Of a stretch of DNA of 64,000 nucleotides, positions 1 to 10,478 are shown piece after piece. The notes beneath the pieces are model-generated. The model worked only from the letters and a program-made list of their open reading frames with translations, searched no databases and had not been told where the DNA came from. The stretch is taken from positions 2,108,001-2,172,000 of the forward strand of contig CM073196.1 of the NCBI GenBank assembly GCA_037042915.1, read 5' to 3'. Numbering within the stretch: position 1 is the stretch's first letter; the number at the start of each line of letters is the position of its first letter. A program made the translations under genes and the position numbers. This DNA is from Auricularia sp. M13 (lineage: Eukaryota > Basidiomycota > Agaricomycetes > Auriculariales > Auriculariaceae).

Positions 1-391
1 CGCAGCCTCACGCCGTTCTCGACAATGACTGGGCAGGAGATAGCAGGCCTCAGCAAGGTATGGCTTGGGCGGTGGGCGCAAGAACTGACCGTGGGAGACA
101 GTCTGGATTTCCGTCGTTTGCCTGACGGGTTCCTGGGCCTCGAGGCGGCCCTTGGAGTCGATGAGGTGCGAGGCAAAGATGGTATTGATGAGGGTGGATT
201 TGCCCAGACCCGTCTGGCCTGCGGCGCGGGGTGAGGCGCTGGGCTGGGTGGGCGGTAGCAACGGACTGACCGACGACCATGACATTGAACTGGAAGCCGC
301 GCTTGAGCAGCTTGTGCTCAATCTGGCGCGTGATGGAGTCGAAGCCGACATAGGACGCGGCGCGAATTTCCTCGGGCGTGGCGGCGGCCAT
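1..391 (-). CDS. CDC10: Cdc10-type septin, 5' part (3' end outside window)
   Basis: GTP-binding septin that assembles into filaments at the bud neck or septum. Exons are 391-271, 218-90 and 28-1; introns of 52 and 61 bases have gtcagt donors. The spliced protein starts at ATG 391 with a short N-terminus, then YVGFDSITRQIEHKLLKRGF, the P-loop GQTGLGKST, and the Cdc10-like FASHLIDS. The YVGF...QIEH signature and the near absence of an N-terminal extension match Cdc10/SEPT7-like septins rather than Cdc3 or Cdc12. The rest of the GTPase domain lies beyond base 1. It is divergent from AHA1. Family assignment is strong; the exact orthologue rests on remembered yeast sequence. Confidence 0.9.
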
Positions 392-680
392 GGCGTGCGA
401 CGGAGAGACTTTGGTGTTGGACGACGGAGAGAAAAAGTCCGGCGGGTGCACCAACAACGCCAAACCGCGCGAAGCTTCCGCCTGTGCGCAGATAATTTAT
501 ATTTTACATGGGATTTTTTATCAGTAATTATATGCATGGGCAGCAGGCCACCAGCGTCTGCTCAACGTCAGAGCGCAGGCGGGTCGGGTTGACGCGCCCT
601 TGGAATGTTCTCGAGCGCCGGGCGCGTTGCTTTAAGCCGCGCGAGGAGATTCCCACGCCCCTCAACATTTCCCTGCAAGC
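392..680. promoter_or_regulatory. Shared divergent promoter of CDC10 and AHA1
   Basis: There are 289 bases between the two start codons, with no supported coding sequence. An AT-rich patch at about 494-535 contrasts with the GC-rich flanks and is a plausible core promoter. No named factor site was recognised. Confidence 0.45.
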
Positions 681-2245
681 ATGTCGTCGATGGCAAGTCC
701 CTTTGTGGCCAACTACCACTGGAAGTCCAAGGGCGTCACGCCCTGGGCCGAGGAATGGTTCAAGCGCGAGCTGCCCCTGCTCTCCATCCAGGACACGCCC
801 GGCAGCGTCAAGATCGACAAAGTCACGTCCGTCGACGGCGACGCAGAGCTGGGCAACCGCAAGGCCAAGTACGCTCGCCTGCCGCTGTGCGTGCGATGGC
901 CGTACTGACGCGATCGCACGCACAGGCTGCTCGCGATATTCGATTGCAAGGTAGAGCTCGACTGGTCCGGCACAACCGCAGACGGCAGCGAGGTCAAGGG
1001 CAAGCTCGTCATTCCCGAGGTATCGCACGAGACCACGCTGGACCAGATCACGGATTACCAGGTCAGGCCCCCGTCCTGCATTCGCCTGCATGCACAAGGC
1101 TGACGACCGGACAGTACAACTGGACGCTCTCCACGCCGTCCAGCGCCCAGGTCGACGCGCTCTTCCAGTTCGCGCGGAAGAAGCTGCCGCCCCTGCTCGA
1201 GGCGACGTTCGCCCGCTTCCCCGCCGACCTCCTACAGACCCACGGCGGCGATCTCACTATCAAGCCGCAATCCAACGAGCCCAGCCGGAACGCGACACCC
1301 ACGCCTGGCGCCTCGTCCTACGCCCCCGCTCCCCCGGCTGGCGCAACACAGGCGCCCGCCCAAGAAAAGCCCAAGAAGTCGACAACCAACACCTCCACCG
1401 TCACCGTCGAATCGACCTTCATGGCCAGCGCCGCCGACCTGTTCAACATGCTCACGGACGAGAACCGCATTCCCATGTGGTCGCGCGCTCCTGCGCAGGT
1501 GAGATTGTTCCTTCCATTTCAGCGCAGTTGTCCTACAACCCGCTGCAGTCCAAGGTCGAGCCCGGCGGCGCGTTCTCCCTCTTTGGCGGCGGCGTCAAGG
1601 GCACCTTCGCATCGATCAACCGGCCGACGCAGTTTGTGCAGAACTGGATCCTCGATAATCCCAAATGGCCGAACGGTACGCGTTATCGATATTCTTCCGC
1701 TGAAGACTAGACAAGCCAATCTCGCGTAAAAGGCCATAGTGCAACGCTGACGACCTCGCTGGATCAATCGACCGACTCGACGACTGTCAAGTTCGCGCTC
1801 GACGGCGTGCCGAAAGGCATGGAAGAGGAAATCGAGCGCAACATCGAAGGCTACTAGTTCGTGACCTGCCTCGCTGCCCTGCGTTCCCATTCAACGCTAA
1901 TGCATCTCGCGCTGCAGCATTCGAGGTCTCAAATCGATCGGGTACGTGGCTCTACCCTACGTCCGCCGTGTCGTCTCGCCACCCAGCCGTGCGCCCTCGC
2001 CCGCCCCTCCCGCGGCAGCCCAGCGACCATGGCTTGCCATTGCCATTGCCGCGTTCGTGCTAGTTGGCGCGCTCGTCATCCCTTCTCCCGCTCCTAGCGA
2101 AAACTCACGGCGTCCGGCGTCACAAAACTCCCCGTATTTCTGCGGTATATGTTTATCTCATATTTTTCTTTTCTTCTCGTCTTTTGCACAGGTTGGGCAC
2201 CGTCCTTTAGCCGCTCGTACGCGCTATCACCTGGTTATTGTCTAG
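681..2245 (+). CDS. AHA1: Aha1, activator of Hsp90 ATPase, with a predicted C-terminal membrane segment
   Basis: Co-chaperone that binds the Hsp90 middle domain and stimulates its ATPase. Exons: 681-868, 926-1061, 1115-1498, 1549-1675, 1733-1856, 1918-2245 (428 aa). The N-terminal domain contains NYHWKSKGVTPWAEEW and the VELDWSG strand. A Pro/Ala/Gln-rich linker of about 50 residues follows, then the AHSA1 (SRPBCC) domain with FSLFGGGVKGTF and NWILDNPKWPNG. Cytosolic Aha1 proteins usually end soon after the IRGLKSIGY helix. Here a Pro-rich stretch, a roughly 17-residue hydrophobic run (WLAIAIAAFVLVGALVI) and about 48 further residues follow. The end at 2245 assumes no further intron; an undetected one could shorten the tail. 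ATG 693 is an alternative start. Confidence 0.85.
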
Positions 2246-2463
2246 AAGGTCAAGACGCCGAAGAGGCCTCCGCATTTGTCATTGGGCACCCGAGACCGTT
2301 GTTTCAAATATAAACGCACATTGAATACTGCAGCATGAACGTAGAATGCACGGAATTGATTTCGATTGATAGAATACAGGTAGTCGTAGGGGTGTTGCAC
2401 ATGCACAAGAAAACGAGAGGTTCGATTGAGTTCATTCAATGCCATCGCGCTGTCGCGAAGGGA

Positions 2464-3763
2464 TTACTTCGTTTTCGTTGCTTCGACCTGACCCTCAGGT
2501 TCCCTCTTCTTGATGATCACAAACGCGTCGCTGTCTTCCTCGCCGGCGAGCGCCTCGATATCACCCTTCACGAGGCCAGCATTCTCCTTGCGCAACCTGT
2601 GACGTTCTTCGCGCATCGCCTGCAGATCCTTTGTCGTGAAGCTGTGGCCAGCCGAGGGGCCCAGGTAGCTCGTGCCGGCGAGCGTGCCAATCATGCACGT
2701 GCCAATGAGGCTGAGGATACGACTGAGCATGTCAAGCCTGATTCTGAGAGGAACACTGACATGGAAAGGTAGAAACGGTACTGCGAGTACCACTTAGGGG
2801 CCCATCCCCAGCTTGTCACGCGACTGGTGAACGCGGCGGCGTCAGCTCTCCTCGGTTTCCTTGGTCGAACGAAACTCACTGGTCCGCGCCCCACAAGGCG
2901 GTGAAGGCGAGCCACTGGGCGATCAGAGCCGACGTCGGTTCGAGCATGAGGGTGGGCCAGGCCACCAAGACGGGAGCAGCCCCGAGTGCCAGGCGTTTGG
3001 TACCCTGGTAGCCACCGTAGCCCGAGAATTCCATGCCCCAATGCAACGCGCCTGTGTCACGCGCGTCAGCGTTTCGCTAATGGGTGTTGAAAGGTGTGAC
3101 CAAACTTACCCAGGAAGGAAAGGAGAGCCGCGCCGTAGGTGACCTGGACGTTCAAGCACTGGTCAAGGACGGCAAGCATCGCTGCAGGGTCGCCAGAGAG
3201 GCCACCTAAGGAGCGAGCATGAGACCATGACGATGATTAACCACGCAGTGTGGCCGCTTACCGACTGCTGCAGTGCCGGCCTGGCGGGCGAGATAGAGCG
3301 TCGTGAGTGAGGTGCCGAGGTAAGGCAGAGCACCTGTGGCCAAGTTCAGTCACGTGACATGCATCAGCTGCAGTCGGAGCGCGCGTACCCGCAAGACCGA
3401 AGGCCATGACTGGCTTGGGGACCTGGCTGGCCATTGCGGATGTGACGCCCGTCTGCGCGAGGGTGAGAGGAGGACCGTGACGTCATGACGAGCACTCACG
3501 AAACCCGCATCTTCGCCGACGAGCTTGCCCACGTTCAACGGGCCGCCGGCGAGACTGCGAGCGAGATCTGCTGCGCTGTTTCCGACCTCTTCCTTGATGT
3601 TCTGAGCCGCGTGCGGGAGGGACTGCGACGCGGGACGGCCAGACACGGTCGAAGCCACATGCCGCCGCTGCAGAAGCGCCACGGCCGACGCGGGCGCCGC
3701 TCTCAGGCCCACAGAGCGCGCGAACGGACGCGCAACGAGCGAGGTGCGAGACAGAAAAGACAT
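2464..3763 (-). CDS. Mitochondrial DUF3429/TMEM69-like membrane protein
   Basis: Seven exons: 3763-3500, 3452-3389, 3333-3262, 3205-3110, 3051-2880, 2823-2761, 2710-2464 (325 aa). The first 40 residues are rich in Arg, Ser and Ala with almost no acidic residues (SFLSRTSLVARPFARSVGLR), a typical mitochondrial presequence. The body has several hydrophobic helices and the family patches FGLAGALPYLGTSL, YGGYQGTKRLALG and WGWAPKWYSQYRFYLS. The C-terminal 50 residues are charged and probably face the matrix or intermembrane space. The family is common in fungi and animals but has no established biochemical role. The last acceptor could be 2731 or 2711; the latter gives the better family match (YLSILIGTCMIG). 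Confidence 0.8.
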
Positions 3764-3967
3764 TGTACGCGCTGGAAACGAGAAAGGAGTACTTGCAGGA
3801 CGCCAACGGCCAGCCGGACGTATTTGAACCCCTTCAGCGTACCCAGTGACGTCACATTGGAGCAGCCTGTGGAGAACGGCGCTCAGCGCACAAAATCTGG
3901 AGCCCAAAAGTCATGATTGCAAAGATTACACGATGATGCTGGGGGGTGGTACAATTGCATTGCTAAA

Positions 3968-6262
3968 CTAAGGAATATAAATGCGAGAGAATCCCTCCAC
4001 TGTCCGCCGGCAGCACGGACATCTACACTCGGTTAGCCACACAGCAGCGAGAAGAACAGAAAATGACGCACATGTGCTGCGAGGCCGCCGACCGCGATGC
4101 AAGATTGGCCCGGCAGTCGTCGCACATGGCGAGGCAGCGGCACGGCCAACACACAATGCAGCGAGCCTCGACGGTACAGATCACGCAGTAATTGCGCGAA
4201 TCAGAGTCGTTGAGACCCGCCAGATTCGCAAGCTTTGCGCGCCGTCGTTGCTCGCGATAGTCGTTCCAGTCTTCGTCACCTGGTGAGCTTTGTCGCAGCA
4301 GGCGTGAGTATCGCCGGCGTGTCAATGCCCCAGAGTTTGGCGACGCGAGATGTGCGACCAGCATCTGTGGTTCTAGTTGCGAGGCAGAGTCGTCCTGCCC
4401 AGTAGCCAGGTCGGCGTACAGATCCCCTGCGCCAACCTCGCTGTGTTCATCCGTATCTTCTTCATCAGAAAGAGACGCGTCGGACATTTCAGCGCCTGGC
4501 TGAAACTCCCCATCGCTGTCATCTCCAAGAGGGTCGCCACGTAGGAAGCGAGCATAGAGCTCATCACTGTCATCGTCTCTTGGCGGTGCGTCTGCATGTG
4601 CATGTGGCGACGCGCTCGAAGGAGCTGCAACTTGTCGAGACTTGGGGTTAACCAACACGCGCCACACGCTCCGGAGTGTGACCCAAAGCGAAATAATAAA
4701 TCGCCTCGCCTCGCGCCACAGCGTCCCACCTCCTGAGTGAGGGCGTTGCGCCGTCACCTTCTTATATTCACGCGCGAGGCCGCGCGCACCACCGCCAGCG
4801 CCAATAGGACGCGCCATACCAGAAACTCCAGAAGCAGAAAGTTCAACTTCGCCACCGGCGTCGGGTCCAGTGTTCAGGGCAGCAACCTGATTGCTCAGTC
4901 CTGCGATGTGCGTGGCCTGCAGCGATGCCGTGCCGAGGCGCAACAGGGCGATCTCGAAATCGTCTTCCCATCTCGGGAGTGCTTGGTTGTGCCCGAAGAG
5001 TGGCTGGGATATGGTGCCCTGGGACAGAATCTGAGTCAGCGCGTTTAGAGTGCACGTCGTGAGCGACACGAAGATCAGCAATGTCGTCAGAACGCAAGGG
5101 ATGAAGTTGAGCGGGGGATATGTCAGTGGCGAGCTCCAGACCACGGCGTAGAAGTGTGCCTGCAATTTAGTCAGTTAAACAAACAGAGTGTACGGATCGA
5201 CAGCGTGCAAACCAGGGAGAGGAGGCCACAAATAGTCGTTGGGACAAGCCGCTTGTTGCTCCATTGTTTCTTGACGATCATTAATTGCAACAGGGCGAGC
5301 TGGCGGACCGTGATTAGGCGGTATCTTGGGAACTGGACTGTTTCGCACACACCTGCAGAGCAGGCAATAGAATGGTGATCAGCACATCACGGCTGGGACG
5401 CGACGGAAGTCCGGGGGAGATGGGTTCCACGGCGTGCGCAATGGGCGAAGAATAGATGTGCAATAGGAATGCATAACCGGCGAGGTTGAATGGCATGGCA
5501 TTGCCGCCGTCCCTTGTTGGCGTTCAGGCACGAGGAATAACATTGCTGGATTAGAAACGCGCGCACCCGTCATCCAAAAGTCCCTGAGTGAGTGCACCTG
5601 CAAAGGCGGGGTCGTTTGAGCGGTGAGGGATGCCGCGCCGCCCATACAGTCGGCTTACCGCAACACAGGCCGACGCAAACAGCGGCATAGACGGACCAGC
5701 AGACGCGGGACATTTCCTGCTCTGCGGCCCAGGCACCCAGCGAGGCGGCCCAGGACCCGGTCGGGAATGCATCGGACACTTGCAGGAGAATGCACGCCAG
5801 CAGCAGGAGCGCCTTGAGCAGGAGGTAGATTGCGGGCAGATTCAGCGCGAGCCTGGACGCTGCCGACGACGGGTCCAGGGGCAGGCACGCGTCCTGCACG
5901 CGCTGCCAGTACGAGAGCAGCCCAGCCTGGCGCCGTGGGCGGGCGCGGTGCGGGTGCCGCCTGGGCGCGACGACGATGTGCTGGACGCGGTTGAGCACGA
6001 AGGCGGTCGCGACGACGCCCAGCGCGTAGGAGCTCGTCACGAACGCATACGGCCCAGGCAGACGCGGCGGCGGCGACGGCGATGGCGCGGCGCTGGGCGC
6101 GGCTGTGGCTGCAGTGATCGCGGACGGATAATCCCTGGAGGCGGAGACGGAGGCCTGGAGGTCGTTGGAGAAATTGAAGTCAATGTTCTTGACGTTTCTA
6201 ATCAGCGCCGAGCTCAGCGACAGCAGCGAGCCCAGCAGCGACGAGTTCGAGACGCGTTCCAT
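3968..6262 (-). CDS. Asi-like membrane RING ubiquitin ligase
   Basis: Six exons: 6262-5659, 5597-5567, 5512-5353, 5299-5213, 5159-4072, 4022-3968 (674 aa). An N-terminal tail is followed by several hydrophobic segments (ALGVVATAFVLN, YLLLKALLLLACILL, FNLAGYAFLLHIYSSP, FIPCVLTTLLIFVSL). Then comes a long acidic, Ser-rich cytosolic or nucleoplasmic region (DDDSDELYARF, DEEDTDEHSE). The protein ends in a RING-like Cys cluster (CVICTVEARCIVC, CRCLAMCDDC) that closes with ICPCCRRTVEG in the last exon. This order matches yeast Asi1/Asi3, inner-nuclear-membrane E3 ligases for misplaced membrane proteins and amino-acid sensing factors. Location and substrates are inferred. An in-frame TTG at 6283 was not used as start. 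Confidence 0.75.
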
Positions 6263-6319
6263 GCCCTCCGGCGACAGGACCAAGATGCCACGTTCTCGGG
6301 ATTTGCCAACGCGACGCTG
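6263..6319. promoter_or_regulatory. 57-base divergent promoter of the Asi-like gene and PGS1
   Basis: Only 57 bases separate the two ATGs, so one or both transcripts must start inside the neighbouring coding sequence or have nearly no leader. No TATA box is visible. Confidence 0.5.
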
Positions 6320-8056
6320 ATGACGCTCGCGACTCGCACGCTCAGGCTCTGCAATGCCCGCATACTCCCGCCCAGCATCCGCCGCCTCTCAACGGCCCTC
6401 TCGCCGCCGCTCGCGTCGCTGGCAACGCGTCTGGGGCACACCAACCCATGCATTCCCCTGAACGCGAGCAAAATTCGCGTGCTGCAGACGCCTGCTGACT
6501 TCTACGACTCGCTGCTTGTCCGTACCTCCGCTTTTGTACTTGCGCGCGCGCGCCGACACATTCCTAGGCAATGATACGACGTGCCAAGTCGCATGTATTC
6601 CTGTCTTCGCTCTACATGGGTTCCGGCACGGAAGAGCTTGTGTGTATCGTGAATTTCCTGCTCTCGGCAGCGCCTCTAACAGGCCGCTCAGCTGGCTTCA
6701 CTGCGTGATGCACTGCAGTTAAATTCACAATTGACTGTGAGAATACATCTGGACCTTCTGCGGTCGACGAGGCCCGGCGACACCGCCAACATTCGAGCTC
6801 TGGCTTCGCTTTCTCACGAGTTCCCGGATCGGATCCATGTCTACCTCTTCAGAAGCCCAAAGCTTAAAGGATTTCTTGCAAAACTAGTCCCTCGCCGATT
6901 CGACGAAGGCTGGGGCACGTGGCATGCAAAAATGTACGGCGCCGACGACGAGGTCCTCCTGAGCGGGTAAGTCGCGGTGGCGCTGCGCATACACGACTCC
7001 TCCCCACGGCATTGGCTAACCCTCTGCGCAAGGGCCAATCTCAGCAGCTCGTACTTCACTGATCGGCAGGACCGCTATATTCACATCGCGGCCGCCGCAG
7101 CGCTTGTACGATACTGTGGCGCATTCTTGCGAGTCTTCCAGCAGTTCAGTTTCCTTCTCCGGCCATCATATGGCCCAGACGGCTATGAGATAACGTGGGG
7201 AAATCAATCCCATAATCCGCAGCACATAGAGTCTGCTCTCCAGCGTGCGCTGCTAGAGCTCCAGGCTTCTCAGCACTCCGCCTTTGCGTCCACCGATCAG
7301 GTCGCCGACACACTAGTCGTCCCGGCAGTTCAATGCGGGTATCTAGGGATTCGACATGAGGAAGACTCCATGACCGCGCTGTTCGACCACGTTGCTGCTT
7401 CACAATCGGATGTGGACCTTACCAGCGGTTACTTCGGCCTATATCGACCGTACCAGGACCTTATCGTCAACTCACCTAGTAACTGTCGTATCGTAGCTGC
7501 CAGCCCACTGGCACGTCCTCTCCTACCTGGCGTGAGAGCCGCCTCTGATATACACTCCTAGGCAAACGGCTTTTACGGTTCGGCAGGTGTGTCTGGGCAT
7601 ATCCCGGCGGGTTACACTCTCCTCGAACAGAGATTCTGGAGTCGCATACGTCGCTCTGGTAGAGCATGGAATGGTACCAGCGGCGTCCAACTCTCAGAAT
7701 GGGAAAGGCCGGGTTGGACTTACCACGCCAAAGGTTCGCCGCCGCCTCCCCCATATGATTCAGCGCACTGCACTCACAATTCAGCAGGCATGTGGTTGTC
7801 ACCTTTGCGGACGGGGCTGCCGAACATATCGCTGTTTGGTTCTACTAACCTCAGCTCGCGTTCTGCCCATTTGGACAGCGAACTGTCATTCGCGTTGCTG
7901 ACCGAAAACGATGAGCTTAAACATCGGCTCCGCGATGAGCTCTCGTCCATACGGACATACTGTCGCGTAGTGGACGAGAGTACCTGGGCTACGCCGACGC
8001 GGCGCGTCGGCTTGACCACAAAGCTGTTGGTAGCGCTCGTGCAGAATATGCTGTAA
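6320..8056 (+). CDS. PGS1: Phosphatidylglycerophosphate synthase (mitochondrial, cardiolipin pathway)
   Basis: Makes phosphatidylglycerophosphate from CDP-diacylglycerol and glycerol-3-phosphate, the committed step to cardiolipin at the mitochondrial inner membrane. Exons: 6320-6517, 6568-6639, 6683-6966, 7033-7510, 7562-7733, 7788-8056 (490 aa, normal length). The N-terminus is Arg-rich (ATRTLRLCNARILPPSIRRL), consistent with a presequence. The PLD-type motifs are HAKMYGADDE in the first half and the shorter YHAKGMW in the second, followed by LFGSTNLSSRSAHLD. The 7510/7562 join uses a gc donor at 7511, which gives the family sequence AASPLANGFYGS; the nearest gt donors either lose conserved residues or leave a 30-base intron. 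Convergent with DTD1. Confidence 0.93.
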
Positions 8057-8420
8057 TCCAACGCCATTTCCAATCGATAAGACGAGCGAGCAGCTCTCTA
8101 CCCCAGGTAAACATTCGATTAACCGTGATCCGCTGCCCTGGTGACTAAAGCAGCAAGCATCGACTCGAAGCACGCCCAGTCTCCAATGGTCGCAGCCCCT
8201 CGCGTATTGCCACCGCGAAATTGCGCGCGCACATCATCTGGAGCATCCACATGGTCCCCCAGCCATGCCGTACTCTCGCTATCGCGAAGCCGCGCGTTTG
8301 CGCCGTTTGGAGGAGTGCACGACTGCCATTTCTAATCTAGTCGTCTTATCTGTAAGAATACGAGGCTTCCCCGCGGCCGCTGTCTTGTCCGGCGCACCCC
8401 GCCCCCATACTGCACTTGGC
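8057..8420. other. Intergenic between convergent PGS1 and DTD1
   Basis: 364 bases that hold both 3' untranslated regions. Short frames here lack splice support or family resemblance. Confidence 0.6.
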
Positions 8421-9275
8421 TCAGTTGTCCGTCGTCTCGGAGACCTTCGTGGTGTCGTCGGCGGCGGTATCTTCCTTGGCCTTCAAGTTCTCCTGTGTGT
8501 CAAGAGTGAATGTGACGGGACCCTGAGCACGATTGCTCGTCAACGATATCTTCGTCGTTCAGAGAAATCCTGTTGGCGCTAACCTCATTCGTGAGAGAGA
8601 CGTCCATCATGGCACCGAATTGTCCATCTGCGTGCTTGAGCGGCGTTGCAACAGGGAAGCGGCCGCGGAGCGTACCTTTGATGCGCTGTGGCTGATACAA
8701 TTCACCAAGACGCCTCAGCAATGCAGCGTACAACTCGCGCCCACGATCTGTCGCCTGCCAGACAGTTATCCCACCATTTGTGTGTTACTACTGTTACAGG
8801 AACGACTCACCGCAGCTCCGTGAAAATCCGGCCTTCCGCGAGGGGTTTTTGCATAGAGTGTAAACTGTGATACACAGAGGATTGCCCCCTCAACATCCTT
8901 TACAGTTTTCTTCCAGTGACTTCCCGAGTTGGGATCTGGGAATGCACGCAGAGCAAGGCTGTAATAGTGTGAGGCCTCCGCGCTGTGCGTCATAGATTAC
9001 ACACGAACATCTTCTTTGCGAGCAATTCAATGTCGCTTGCAGTATCATCTACGGAGACCAGGGAATAGTAGCTGGGGGTTCAGAGGGAGCAAGTACAGTG
9101 CGGGAGACCGAGACGGACCGCGTCCTACGCCAACCAGTACCATGAATCCACGCGCGATCTCGGAGATGACTGCATTGTCCACTGCGCACGCCGCGCTCAC
9201 AATGGGGCTTTTTCGTGTGTCAGAATGCTCACCTGAGACCGAGGCTCTGGCGACGCGCTGAACGACGGCTTTCAT
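8421..9275 (-). CDS. DTD1: D-aminoacyl-tRNA deacylase
   Basis: Removes D-amino acids (and glycine from tRNA-Ala) attached to tRNA, in the cytosol. Six exons: 9275-9233, 9181-9119, 9048-9003, 8958-8811, 8754-8584, 8522-8421 (190 aa). The start MKAVVQRVARASV is diagnostic. The catalytic-pocket motif SQFTLYA and the Gly-cisPro motif in EGPVTFTLD are both intact, the latter split by the last intron (GAG/GGT). The region at the third intron (KKMFV/LALRAFPD) is about two residues longer than in other members, so that splice pair is the least certain. A 25-residue polar C-terminal tail follows the fold. ATGs of this gene and the cyclophilin are 105 bases apart, facing away. Confidence 0.92.
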
Positions 9276-9380
9276 GAGTGGGCCCGATAGTGAACGGGTT
9301 CAGAGCGAGGGGGAGGACACGCCATCCAACTCCGACGACGTCCGCGCTTGTCCCGCTCACCCTTGGTTTCTCCCCACAAC
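9276..9380. promoter_or_regulatory. Divergent promoter of DTD1 and the cyclophilin gene
   Basis: 105 bases between ATGs. A C/T-rich run near 9366-9378 just before the cyclophilin ATG resembles fungal transcription-start regions. Confidence 0.4.
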
Positions 9381-10302
9381 ATGTCGGGCAATGTCATCCT
9401 GGAGACTTCGATGGGCGAGTTTACCGTCGAACTGTACTGGGATCACGCGCCCAGAACGTGCCACAACTTCTACGAACTCGCAAAGCGCGGCTGTGCGTCT
9501 TGACAGGCCATTTGCACGCGCCTCGCTCATGTCACCCTGGCAGACTATAATGGTGCGCAGCAGCATATGGACAGTCCTGGCGACCGTAACCCCCGTGCTC
9601 ATGCCCTCCAGGCACGGTGTTTCATAGGATAATAGCTGTCAGTACACCACCGCCAGTTTGACACCTCCGCGCAACGCTCACACCGCACAGGACTTCATGG
9701 TGCAAGGTTGGAATGATCTTGATTAAACGAAAACCGTCCCTGGATGACTCTGCTAGGTGGTGACCCGACGGGAACGGGCCGCGGAGGCACGAGTGTTTAT
9801 GGCCGCAAGTTGTCAGTCGCGGTGTCGGCGGAGACAGCGGTACTCACTATTGACTCAATGTCTCCAGCGAAGACGAGATTCACCCCGAACTGCGCTTCGT
9901 GGGCGCAGGAATACTTGCCATGGCCAACTCTGGCCCCAACACGAACGGTCAGGTGTATCAGAATCTGGTCCTCCCGTATTCTAATATAAATCAACCTCTC
10001 AGGGTCGCAATTCTTCATAACTCTTGCACCCACGCCCTTTCTTGGTAATTTCATGCTTATGCTCGTTACCCTCTTTTTCGTCTCACGCACATCGCCAAGA
10101 CAACAAGCACACAATCTTCGGCCGTGTCAGCAGTGGAATACGTGTTGTACAGCGCCTTGGAGCGGTCGCCACAGACGCTCAAGACAGGTGTCTGCACTTC
10201 ATTCTCGTGACGTATTGCATAATCCCTAACATCGTCCAAAGGCCGAAGGAAGATGTCAAGATCCACAAGGCACGCGCCGTATTGACTATCACGGAGGCAT
10301 GA
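9381..10302 (+). CDS. PPIL1: PPIL1-like cyclophilin (peptidyl-prolyl isomerase)
   Basis: Single-domain cyclophilin of the spliceosome-associated PPIL1 type. Nine exons: 9381-9492, 9544-9552, 9612-9637, 9691-9706, 9757-9811, 9868-9947, 10003-10044, 10100-10187, 10242-10302 (162 aa). The product starts MSGNVILETSMGEFTVELYW and keeps the family blocks FHRII, FMVQGGDPTGTGRGG, GAGILAMANSGPNTNGSQFF and KHTIFGRV. The last is followed by VVQRLGAV.TDAQDRP, typical of PPIL1. Exons of 9, 16 and 26 bases make the gene easy to misannotate; each join restores conserved sequence without a stop. The C-terminus (VLTITEA) runs a few residues past the usual end. Confidence 0.93.
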
Positions 10303-10308
10303 AATAAA
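10303..10308 (+). terminator. AATAAA polyadenylation signal of the cyclophilin gene
   Basis: An exact aataaa follows the cyclophilin stop codon directly. The position is close to the stop but possible in a compact fungal genome; cleavage would occur before the convergent Cdc4-like gene ends at 10479. Confidence 0.45.
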
Positions 10309-10478
10309 GTCTTGTGGAGGTGTCGAATGTCGTAACAACAGTGTCTATCCTACAAATATCTAATTGTGACAATTGAACGAGGTACGGGAATAGTACGTCC
10401 TCCTGTATTATGTGCGACAAAAACCGACAGTCGCTATGTAAAGAATGCAGTCGCGAAACGAAAAACTAGGGGAAGAAA

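Noticed and set aside
605-1729. 374-codon plus frame in the AHA1 region
   Set aside because: It runs through two AHA1 introns in a mixed frame; only the segment at 1115-1498 is true AHA1 coding sequence.
4737-5048. Plus-strand 103-codon frame
   Set aside because: Antisense to the long last coding exon of the Asi-like gene and without any domain.
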